Shown here: positions 23,751 to 30,662 of the stretch, piece after piece
Position numbering within the stretch: position 1 is the stretch's first letter
Layout: every line of letters starts with the position of its first letter
Assembly (NCBI GenBank): GCA_030597375.1
Contig: JAUVRX010000004.1
Span: 1-36,149, forward strand
Source: Acidobacteriota bacterium
Lineage (GTDB): Bacteria > Acidobacteriota > Thermoanaerobaculia > Multivoradales > JAHEKO01
Length of the DNA stretch: 36,149 nucleotides
Direction of reading: 5' to 3'
Translations under genes and position numbers: made by a program
Notes under the pieces: generated by a model
The model's input: only the letters and a program-made list of their open reading frames with translations
Told to the model about the DNA's origin: nothing
The model's database searches: none

Positions 23751-24999
23751 CCCGGCGCTCGGCTGGTACTACCAGTACTGTCCACAGTGCCCCGCAGACG
23801 ATCTGCACCCCTGCGAAGACCATGACACCCGAACGCAAAGTCACGGCCCCTGACTCGAGCAGCAGACTGGCAGTAAGAATGGAGACACTGTCCGCCAGCG
23901 TCATCGCCAACCACTCGGCCGAGAACACCCGCCCCCGGAAACGATCTTCAGTCCGTCTCTGCAGCAGAACGGTCGAAGCCACCCAGTTCGCACCACTCGG
24001 AGCGTGAGCCAGAATTACCAACAACGCGATTACCACCAGCGACGGCACGACTCCGACAGCTAGATAGCAGAGGCCTGAGATCACGATTCCCAGGCCCATC
24101 AGGAGAGGCCATTGCTTCTCATCCGGCAGCCAGGTGCGGACCGCTACGGGACCGATTCCGGTACCGAGTCCCCTGAGGCCGTAAAGCAGACCGATTCCCA
24201 GCGCCGGCGAGCTCGGCATCAAGCCCTCGCCCAGGAGAGCCAACATGTAGACTAGGGCCCCTCCACCCAGCGACCAGGTCGACTTGGCCAACGCCATTCG
24301 CCCGACCTGCTTGTGTTCCCAGAGGTAGCGCCACCCTTTGGCGATATCCCCAAGAGCCGTTTTCATGGACCCGAGGGAGGCTTGCGGATCGGTCCGCTGC
24401 GGAATCGTGGTGCGCCACAAGAAGGCCGCCGACACCAGGTAGCTCAGGCTGTCCAGAACGAAGACGGCCCGGACTCCAAACCAGTCGGTCGCGACGCCAC
24501 CCAGGGCGGCTCCCACCGCCAACAGGGTGGACCATGTGGCCGCTGACAGGGCGTTTGCGGTAAGCAGCTCCCCGGCAGTCGTGATGTTGGGAATCGAGGC
24601 ACTTCGGGCCGGAATGAAAACAGCGGTGAGAATCACCTGTAGGCTGGCCAGGCCATAGAGCAGATAAAGGTCGCTGGCCTCGTTGACGAACAGGAAGCCG
24701 AGGACCACCAGAGCGCGAAGCAGGTCGGCGACGATCATCAGCCACCGCCGGTTGAAGCGATCGACCAGCAGCCCCGCCAGAGGAGAGGCAAAGGCAAAGG
24801 GGACCATCTTGGTGAGGAAAACCAATCCCAGAGCAAAGGGAGATCCGGTCAGTTCCCGAACCAGGGTGTACAGGGCGATGGCGTTGAACCAGTCGCCGAA
24901 CCACGACGCCACCTCGCCGAACCAGATGTTTCGGTAGTTTCTATTGCCCGCTAGAAGGGCTCGGAAGCCGACGCTCGCCGCTGGATTGCTGTCCTTCAC
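23737..24999 (-). CDS. MFS transporter (EntS-like drug/siderophore exporter group)
   Basis: A 420-residue protein with about 12 membrane helices, the normal MFS length. Landmarks include NIWFGEVASWFGDWFNAIAL in helix 1, the helix 2-3 loop GLLVDRFNRRWLMI, and LQRRTEDRFRGRVFSAEWLA in the second half, as in the EntS/MFS_3 branch that exports small hydrophobic compounds. The start at 24999 is a GTG with no strong ribosome site, chosen because the protein would otherwise lack the N-terminal lead into helix 1. The substrate is unknown. A large hairpin lies between this start and the end of the ompH gene upstream. Confidence 0.87.
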   Translation of the reverse strand: MKDSNPAASVGFRALLAGNRNYRNIWFGEVASWFGDWFNAIALYTLVRELTGSPFALGLVFLTKMVPFAFASPLAGLLVDRFNRRWLMIVADLLRALVVLGFLFVNEASDLYLLYGLASLQVILTAVFIPARSASIPNITTAGELLTANALSAATWSTLLAVGAALGGVATDWFGVRAVFVLDSLSYLVSAAFLWRTTIPQRTDPQASLGSMKTALGDIAKGWRYLWEHKQVGRMALAKSTWSLGGGALVYMLALLGEGLMPSSPALGIGLLYGLRGLGTGIGPVAVRTWLPDEKQWPLLMGLGIVISGLCYLAVGVVPSLVVIALLVILAHAPSGANWVASTVLLQRRTEDRFRGRVFSAEWLAMTLADSVSILTASLLLESGAVTLRSGVMVFAGVQIVCGALWTVLVVPAERRASQP

Positions 25000-25101
25000 C
25001 TCGAGAGATCGGCCATCTCGACAAGATTCGGAGCGCCGGTGCTGGTGTCAGGTCGGGCTAGGAGTCAGCGCGGTAGAAACGCCCGTCGCGAGAAAGTGGA
25101 G

Positions 25102-25179
25102 CGGCGAGTCCAGATTCGACCGGATCCGAGGCGCATAGTGGTGCTATGTAACGAGGATCCGGTCGAATCTGGGCCGCCG
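25102..25179. repeat. Long intergenic palindrome (17-base perfect inverted repeat)
   Basis: CAGATTCGACCGGATCC (25111-25127) is matched exactly by its reverse complement at 25155-25171. The stem extends outwards with C-G, a T-G wobble and G-C, then, past one bulged A, with CGGCG/CGCCG out to 25102 and 25179. Inside, CATAG/CTATG (25134-25148) form a second small stem around TGGTG. No T-tract follows on either strand. Possible natures are a REP/MITE-like mobile repeat, a structured RNA or a protein-binding site. Whether it is repeated elsewhere in the genome cannot be seen from this window. Confidence 0.8.
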
Positions 25180-25214
25180 ACACCGCTTTCACAGTAGGGT
25201 AGCTTTCTGCCGCG

Positions 25215-25240
25215 CAGACTCCTAGGCAAGGGGAAGTCTG
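25215..25240 (-). terminator. Hairpin directly after the ompH stop
   Basis: CAGACT (25215-25220) pairs with AGTCTG (25235-25240), extended by CC/GG across a bulged A. On the minus strand it lies 4 bases past the ompH stop codon. No U-tract follows, so it is at best a weak or Rho-assisted end, or a 3' stabilising stem. Confidence 0.4.
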
Positions 25241-25243
25241 GCC

Positions 25244-25798
25244 TCAGTCACCGTCTGTCTCGGCAGCAGCGTTGAAGCGCTCGATCATCATGGCGGTGAT
25301 GTCGATCCGCTCGCCCACCATGAGGACTACACCCGGAACGTTATTGAGAATGAGATCGAAGCCCAGCTCCGTCCTGGCATGCTCGAAGACCGGCTCGAGC
25401 ATCGCCTCGATCTCCCGCAGACTCTCCTCCTGGATCTTCTGGCCTTCACGCTGCTTGTCGTCCCTGAATCGGCGCAGGGCGATGGTGGCATCTTCGTATT
25501 CCTTGTTGAGCTCGGACAACCGCGTCTCGGAAAGGGAGTTGGCGCCCTCGGCCAGTCGCTGGCGTAGCTCGTTGGCCTGCTGGTTCAAGGTCGACATCTC
25601 TTGCTGCACCTGCTGCTGAAAGCTCTCGAGACGAGCCTGCAATTCCTGACCCTGTTTGGACTGGCTGACGACCGCTTCGAGGTCGACAATCGCCACCTTG
25701 ATCGGCGGTTCCTGAGCCAGCAGCGGAGTGAAGCCTACGACCAGAATCAGGAGAACCATCGACGGACCCAGGAACCTCACACCTATCATTCTTGTCAT
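25244..25798 (-). CDS. OmpH/Skp-family periplasmic chaperone
   Basis: A 184-residue exported protein. A signal peptide ends at TPLLA, followed by QEPPIKVAIVDLEAVVSQS, the conserved OmpH start. Residues 50-130 are a long coiled coil (rich in Q, E, R and L: LESFQQQVQQEMSTLNQQ and LNKEYEDATIALRRF), the 'tentacles' that hold unfolded outer-membrane proteins. The C-terminal strand contains FDLILNN and VVLMVGERIDIT. The start at 25798 (MTRMIG) is supported by GAGGGGAG; a longer reading to 25834 lacks this. In many genomes the gene sits beside bamA, lpxD or fabZ, but here it follows a HAD hydrolase gene and precedes a hairpin. It may be a second copy. Confidence 0.88.
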   Translation of the reverse strand: MTRMIGVRFLGPSMVLLILVVGFTPLLAQEPPIKVAIVDLEAVVSQSKQGQELQARLESFQQQVQQEMSTLNQQANELRQRLAEGANSLSETRLSELNKEYEDATIALRRFRDDKQREGQKIQEESLREIEAMLEPVFEHARTELGFDLILNNVPGVVLMVGERIDITAMMIERFNAAAETDGD

Positions 25799-25915
25799 CG
25801 TCCAACTCCCCTCAAGTTCGTCTGCTGCGGACATTCAGTGTCCGATCCAGGCGATTCGGTGTCATCGACGTTACAACGGGGCCGCCGTGCTGCGCTACCC
25901 CACCGACACAAACCC

Positions 25916-26602
25916 CTACTTTACTCCAACCCACGCACGTAGCAATTCCTGGTAGCTGCGGAAGTGATGTGGAGCCTCGGATGAGCGCGCCTTGATGAGA
26001 TAGCGAACCCCGGCATTGCGAGCACAAGCACCATCACGATCCTCCCGGTCGCCGATCATCAGGCACTGAGCCGCCGTGACGCCGGCTCGAGACATCAGGT
26101 GCTCGAGGCCAGCCGGGTCGGGTTTCAAACGATCGATATCCGGATCGGCGGCCGCAGCGATGAAATCTACAGTCAGGTTCAGGGCTTGCAGCTTCTCTCG
26201 AACCGGATAGTCGGACAAGACGCCGATCTGCCTGCCGGTGCTGTGCAGGCGATCGAAGAGCTCTTCGACGGCGGCAAAACGGCATCGACGGAGGTGTTTC
26301 AGCGGTCGCTTCTCGATCCAGTTGCTGACCACCTCGGCCACTTCTCCTGGCTCGATTCCCAGGCTGGCGGCGGGTCGCTCGAACTGCAACCGTCCGATGT
26401 TCTGAGCGCCTTCATCCGCCAGACGCTCTCTGGCCTGCCGATACTCGGCAATGACTTTGAGCTCTCCAAGATCACCGGGGTGGCGCAGACAATGCAGCCC
26501 CAACTCCCAGAGCATTCGCCTACGAATGCAACTCTGGTCGTAGAGGGTCCCGTCCAGGTCGAAGACCACCAGGCGAAAGCCGGACCCGTCAATCCACTCC
26601 AT
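25916..26602 (-). CDS. HAD-superfamily phosphatase
   Basis: A 228-residue protein with all four HAD motifs: VVFDLDGTLYD with D15 and D17, VLSDYP, the KPDP lysine in DRLKPDPAG, and MIGDREDRDG. A helical cap (about 25-110) lies between motifs I and II. The layout resembles the phosphoglycolate/5'-nucleotidase-like group. It would dephosphorylate a small metabolite; nothing in the context names it. The start at 26602 has only a weak ribosome site. Confidence 0.87.
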   Translation of the reverse strand: MEWIDGSGFRLVVFDLDGTLYDQSCIRRRMLWELGLHCLRHPGDLGELKVIAEYRQARERLADEGAQNIGRLQFERPAASLGIEPGEVAEVVSNWIEKRPLKHLRRCRFAAVEELFDRLHSTGRQIGVLSDYPVREKLQALNLTVDFIAAAADPDIDRLKPDPAGLEHLMSRAGVTAAQCLMIGDREDRDGACARNAGVRYLIKARSSEAPHHFRSYQELLRAWVGVK

Positions 26603-26633
26603 CTCTGCTCTCGTGGCTGTCGACGAGCCGCCT

Positions 26634-26698
26634 CCGTGACGCCACCCTGGGGATCCCCCTGTGGAGATTTCGACTCATCAGGAGCGTCTCTGTCACGG
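26634..26698. repeat. Inverted repeat around a BamHI-type palindrome downstream of sspB
   Basis: CCGTGAC (26634-26640) and GTCACGG (26692-26698) are inverted repeats flanking the 10-base palindrome GGGGATCCCC (26649-26658). The block fills most of the 98-base gap between the end of the SspB gene and the start of the HAD gene on the minus strand. It could fold into a 3' hairpin structure for sspB, though it lacks a T-tract. Confidence 0.35.
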
Positions 26699-26700
26699 CC

Positions 26701-27183
26701 CTATTCGGTCTTCTTGCGGAACTCGTCGATGGCGATCACTGTACCCGTCCTCTCCGGAGCGGAACCAGCAGCGCCGGTCGATTGGCCTTCACGGCTCTCA
26801 CCAAACTCGACCTCTTCCTCCTCCAAGGTCGAGGTGCCCAGTTGCAATCCGAATTCAGCACTCGGATCGATGAAGCTCGTGAGCGCCTCGAAAGGGATCG
26901 TCAGGTGATGCTTCGAGCCGCCGAATCGCAGGGTGACCCCAAAGAGCTCTTCTTCGACCGACAGGTTCCAGAACTGGTTCTGCAAGACGATGGTCATCGT
27001 CTCGGGGTGACGGACCTTCAGGCCGCTCGGCATGACCACCTCGGGATGGTCCGTTCTGAAGGTCAGGTAGAAATGATGGTCACCTGGAAAACCGTCTTCC
27101 GCCACCTGGCTCAAGACCCCTCGCACCACTCCCATGAGGGCTTCGTGAATGAGAGCTGGATAGTCGATTTCGTCGCCGGACAT
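26701..27183 (-). CDS. sspB: SspB-family ClpXP adaptor
   Basis: A 160-residue protein of the alphaproteobacterial-type SspB pattern: FYLTFRTDHP, then MPSGLKVRHPETMTIVLQNQ, FGVTLRFGG and IPFEALTSFIDPSAEFGL. The first 115 residues form the substrate-binding core that holds ssrA-tagged or other degron-bearing proteins. An acidic disordered linker follows. The basic C-terminal tail, with the motif VIAIDEFRKK, fits the XB segment that docks on ClpX. It would deliver substrates to the ClpXP protease. The gene lies 21 bases after the NUDIX-MBL gene. The ribosome site is weak, so coupling with the upstream gene is likely. Confidence 0.9.
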   Translation of the reverse strand: MSGDEIDYPALIHEALMGVVRGVLSQVAEDGFPGDHHFYLTFRTDHPEVVMPSGLKVRHPETMTIVLQNQFWNLSVEEELFGVTLRFGGSKHHLTIPFEALTSFIDPSAEFGLQLGTSTLEEEEVEFGESREGQSTGAAGSAPERTGTVIAIDEFRKKTE

Positions 27184-27204
27184 GATGGGTGCCTTCGCTT
27201 CCCT

Positions 27205-28836
27205 TCAGGTGTCGGCCCGGTCGAGAAACCCGGCCGACCGGAGACGCTCCAGATGCGCCATGATCTGGCGCTCGGCCAGAGGGCGGACGATCTCCGAGAT
27301 CTCATCATAGGCCACTTCCATGATCTCGTCCGGCTTCCGGCGACCCGACTCCCAGGCCTCGAGGATTCGCTGCTCCCGCCACTGCCGATGATCGATCAAC
27401 TCGTTCAGCTTGGCAACGGCACTCCTGATCGCCGGCCCATGGGCCGGGAACATCGTTCTCGGGGCCAGATCCCGAAGCCGCTCGAGCGACCTGAAATATT
27501 CGTTCATGTTGCCTTCGGGTGGATCGATGACGATCGTCCCGAAGCCGGCCACCATGTCGCCTGCCAGCAATGAGCCGTCCTGCTCCAGCAAGAAACAGAG
27601 ATGCCCCCGGGCATGCCCAGGAGTGTGGAGCACTCGCAGTCGCATCGGCGGCTCGCCTGGCAGGGTGAGCCGTTGCTCGTCATTGAGCTCACCGTCGACC
27701 TGCAATCCACGAGCCCGCAACCGCGCCGCGGTAGCGGCATGAGCCAGAACCGGAACCCCCAGCGCTTCTCGCAGTGGCCCCACTCCCCCTACATGATCCG
27801 GGTGGTGATGAGTCAACCAGATGGCGGTGACTCGCCGATCGAGCTTGCTCTCGGTCGCCTCGAGCCCCTTCCTCAGGCGACCGATCTCCTCCTCGAGCGG
27901 CGAGCCAGGATCGACCAGGACGCACTCGCCTGTCCCCAGGAGATAGGCATTGGTGTATGAGGCGGGAGGAAGAGTCGGAGTTCGCATCGGAAACAGCAGT
28001 ACTCCCGGTCGGAACTCGATACGCCGATAGGGACCCAGGTTGCACTCCTCTGGCCTATGCAGGCGCTCGACGCCACCGACCGGACCCTCCTGATCCAGAA
28101 CCTCCAGGATATGGACGATCGGCGGGGCTATCAGGACTTCTCCATCCTGCCAGCGCTCGAGAGCGATCGACGGTCGAATCCACTCTCCCGATTCGACTTC
28201 TCCCGCGATGACTTCGGGCTGCACCGATCGGGTCCTCGGCCAATGCAGAAGGAAGAACCGGTTGTCGAATCGCATGGGACCCAGCGGTGGTGTCAGCCAG
28301 CGACCGGCGTAGAGGAGTCCCGAGACCTCCGGCGACAGCCCCGCGTTCAAGAGCACTGAAGCGAAGTCCATCTCCCCAGCCAGGAGCTCTCGACGAAGGA
28401 CACTCAACCGGCTCGTCAGATCCCCGCCATCCTTCGCATCGACGGCCGGAGAGGAGAGCATCAGGCCCGTCTCCTCGAAGAGCTCTCGCACGGCACACGT
28501 CAGCAGCCCCGGTGGGGCAATCGGACCCAGATCCGACACCCCTTCGAGCACCGCTTCCGGCAAGGCGCCATCCAGCGGGGCCTCGGCAATCATCTGGGGC
28601 CTGCCGACGACCTCGATCTCCTGATCGTGCCGGGACAGCCCACCACCGGGAAAAGCATGCCAGCCTCCCATGAAGGTCAGGCTCTCGGACCGCTTGATCC
28701 AATAGACCTCCAGGTCTTCATCCGTCTGCCGCCAGGGGACCACAGAGGCCGAAGCTCGTGGTGGCCTGGGTCGGGGTAGACTTGCTCCCCTCTCGATCTG
28801 TTCCAACACCCGCTCGTAGAGACTGTCACCTGTCAT
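27205..28836 (-). CDS. NUDIX-metallo-beta-lactamase-winged helix fusion
   Basis: A 543-residue protein joining a NUDIX half (about 27-250) to a metallo-beta-lactamase hydrolase (about 275-475) and a short C-terminal helical domain (about 485-540). The NUDIX box is split: GGWHAFPGGGLSRHD (57-71) and RELFEETGL (117-125) are about 40 residues further apart than usual, like the inserted box of NUDT19/NUDT7-type CoA-ester hydrolases. The MBL half has THHHPDH (342-348), TPGH (405-408), D427 in AGDM and H466, with a LACTB2-like C-terminal segment. Both halves look catalytically complete. Candidate substrates are CoA derivatives and a thioester or RNA, but this is inference. No ribosome site precedes the ATG at 28836. 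Confidence 0.87.
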   Translation of the reverse strand: MTGDSLYERVLEQIERGASLPRPRPPRASASVVPWRQTDEDLEVYWIKRSESLTFMGGWHAFPGGGLSRHDQEIEVVGRPQMIAEAPLDGALPEAVLEGVSDLGPIAPPGLLTCAVRELFEETGLMLSSPAVDAKDGGDLTSRLSVLRRELLAGEMDFASVLLNAGLSPEVSGLLYAGRWLTPPLGPMRFDNRFFLLHWPRTRSVQPEVIAGEVESGEWIRPSIALERWQDGEVLIAPPIVHILEVLDQEGPVGGVERLHRPEECNLGPYRRIEFRPGVLLFPMRTPTLPPASYTNAYLLGTGECVLVDPGSPLEEEIGRLRKGLEATESKLDRRVTAIWLTHHHPDHVGGVGPLREALGVPVLAHAATAARLRARGLQVDGELNDEQRLTLPGEPPMRLRVLHTPGHARGHLCFLLEQDGSLLAGDMVAGFGTIVIDPPEGNMNEYFRSLERLRDLAPRTMFPAHGPAIRSAVAKLNELIDHRQWREQRILEAWESGRRKPDEIMEVAYDEISEIVRPLAERQIMAHLERLRSAGFLDRADT

Positions 28837-28951
28837 GACGTCTGCTTATAACACAGGATGCCGGTGGAGGGGCACCGACCCTACCGGTTGATCCATCGGC
28901 CGCCCAGAGGGTAGATTGCAGGACAGTCGAACACGGAGGACTCGAGTTCCG

Positions 28952-29431
28952 ATGCCGTCGCAGGAACGAACCAACAACACTCTCCTCAATTCCTGGCACC
29001 GCGCCCGGAGCCTGCCGGGTGGCAGGAGGCTGTTCAGCTTCATGCTTCGCAGGCAGGTGCCTTATTCCGGCAGCATCAGGGCCCAGGTCGAGGAGTTGAC
29101 TGCCGGATACGCCAAGGTGCGGATGGCTGATCGACCCCGCGTGAGGAACCATCTTCGTTCGATCCACGCCGTGGCGATGACCAACCTGGGCGAGCTGGCC
29201 AGCGGCCTCGCCATGACCGCTGCGATGCCCACACAGCTGAGAGGCATACCCGTGCATTTCACCGTCGAGTTCCTGAAAAAGGCCCGAGGGGAGATCGTGG
29301 CTGAAGGGCGGGCACCGATTCCCGAGACGGGAAAACAGGCGGAGTACGACGTGGAGGCCATCCTAGAGGACGACACTGGTGCCAGGGTAGCTCGTTTCAC
29401 AGCCCGGTGGGTCGTTGGACCGAGAACCTGA
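28952..29431 (+). CDS. DUF4442 hotdog-fold thioesterase-like protein
   Basis: A 159-residue protein. Motifs include YAKVRMADRPRVRNHLRSIH, AMTNLGELASGLAMTAAMP and VEFLKKARGEIVAEGRA, which fit the DUF4442/PaaI-like hotdog family thought to hydrolyse acyl-CoA thioesters. The start at 28952 (MPSQERT) has GGAGG about 13 bases upstream; a TTG at 28916 is the alternative. The aminotransferase gene begins 24 bases after its stop. Substrate unknown. Confidence 0.75.
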   Translation: MPSQERTNNTLLNSWHRARSLPGGRRLFSFMLRRQVPYSGSIRAQVEELTAGYAKVRMADRPRVRNHLRSIHAVAMTNLGELASGLAMTAAMPTQLRGIPVHFTVEFLKKARGEIVAEGRAPIPETGKQAEYDVEAILEDDTGARVARFTARWVVGPRT

Positions 29432-29455
29432 GACCGATACGGGTCCAACCAGACC

Positions 29456-30622
29456 ATGCCCCGATTCCCACGAGTCGCTCCGTCGGTCGCTTCAATCGAG
29501 GGTTCCATCTACACGGCCCTGGCCCACAAGCTGGCCACCTTCGAGGGCGAGATCTATCCGTTGCACATCGGCGACACGTGGATGGAACCTGCCGCGGGCT
29601 CGCGAATGGAAGACCTCCGAGTCGCGGACCATCCGGGTATGCACCGCTACTCCATGCCACAAGGTCTACCGGAGCTGCTGGATGCCATTGTCGATCGGAC
29701 CGTCGAGCGCACCAGCGTTCCCACGAAGCGAGACAATGTCCTGGTAGCAGCCGGTGCCACCGGGGCGCTTGGAGCCGTCATCGGCACCATCGTAGAACCT
29801 GGAGACGAGGTCCTCATCCTGGCACCTCACTGGCCACTGATCGCCGGCATCGTCCGCTCTTTTCACGGTGAGCCGGTAGCCGCCCCGTTCATCGGCCGGG
29901 TAGATACGGCGGACTCGGCTATCGAGGTCGTCACCTCACACTTGACCGAAAAGACTGTAGCTCTCTACGTCAGCACACCGAACAATCCGACAGGTCGGGT
30001 GATTCCTCCCGACTGGCTGCAGGCCCTGGCTCGGTGGTGCGCCCGCCACGAGCTCTGGTTGGTCTCCGACGAGGTGTACGAAGACTACGTCTATCAAGGT
30101 GAGCACGCCTACACACGACCCATGGCTCCGGAGCGAGTCTTCTCCGTTCACTCCTTCTCCAAGGCCTACGGGATGGCCGGCAACCGCTGCGGTTATGTAG
30201 TCGGTCCCGAGGAGGCGGTAACCCAGCTTCGCAAGGTCAGCACACACACCTTCTATTCGACACCCACCGCATCCCAACTGGCAGCCTTGAAGGCGCTCCA
30301 GGGTCTTGGTGAGCCCTGGGTAGAGAAAGCGAGAGAAAGCTACCGTGCCATGGGAAACGCTGCAGCCGACAGACTGGGAGTCGCGCGGCCCCAGGGCAGC
30401 ACGTTCCTTTTCATCGACGTGGAAGACCAACTGGACGAGCGGGGTCTGAAGGGATTCCTCGAAGACTGCGTCGAACGAGGTCTTTTCGTGGCGCCCGGCC
30501 CCAGCTTCGGCCCGTACCCCTCTCACGTCCGGGTCTGCTATACGGCGGCACCTCCAGAGATCGTCGACCGGGGGATCGCCATCCTCGCCGAGATGCTGGG
30601 AAGAGAGGCCAGAAAAGGCTAG
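29456..30622 (+). CDS. PLP-dependent aminotransferase, class I/II
   Basis: A 388-residue fold-type I aminotransferase. Key residues are N177 in STPNNPTG, D205 and Y208 in SDEVYEDYVY, the PLP lysine K236 in HSFSKAYGMAGNRCGY, R244, and a C-terminal arginine in PSHVRVCY for the substrate carboxylate. The pattern is that of aspartate/aromatic or broad amino-acid aminotransferases transferring to 2-oxoglutarate; the particular amino acid cannot be told. No ribosome site is obvious before the ATG, so translation may depend on the DUF4442 gene upstream. Confidence 0.9.
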   Translation: MPRFPRVAPSVASIEGSIYTALAHKLATFEGEIYPLHIGDTWMEPAAGSRMEDLRVADHPGMHRYSMPQGLPELLDAIVDRTVERTSVPTKRDNVLVAAGATGALGAVIGTIVEPGDEVLILAPHWPLIAGIVRSFHGEPVAAPFIGRVDTADSAIEVVTSHLTEKTVALYVSTPNNPTGRVIPPDWLQALARWCARHELWLVSDEVYEDYVYQGEHAYTRPMAPERVFSVHSFSKAYGMAGNRCGYVVGPEEAVTQLRKVSTHTFYSTPTASQLAALKALQGLGEPWVEKARESYRAMGNAAADRLGVARPQGSTFLFIDVEDQLDERGLKGFLEDCVERGLFVAPGPSFGPYPSHVRVCYTAAPPEIVDRGIAILAEMLGREARKG

Positions 30623-30662
30623 GTTTCCGAGCTCGGAACCTGACTCCCATCAGGAGTAGCAA

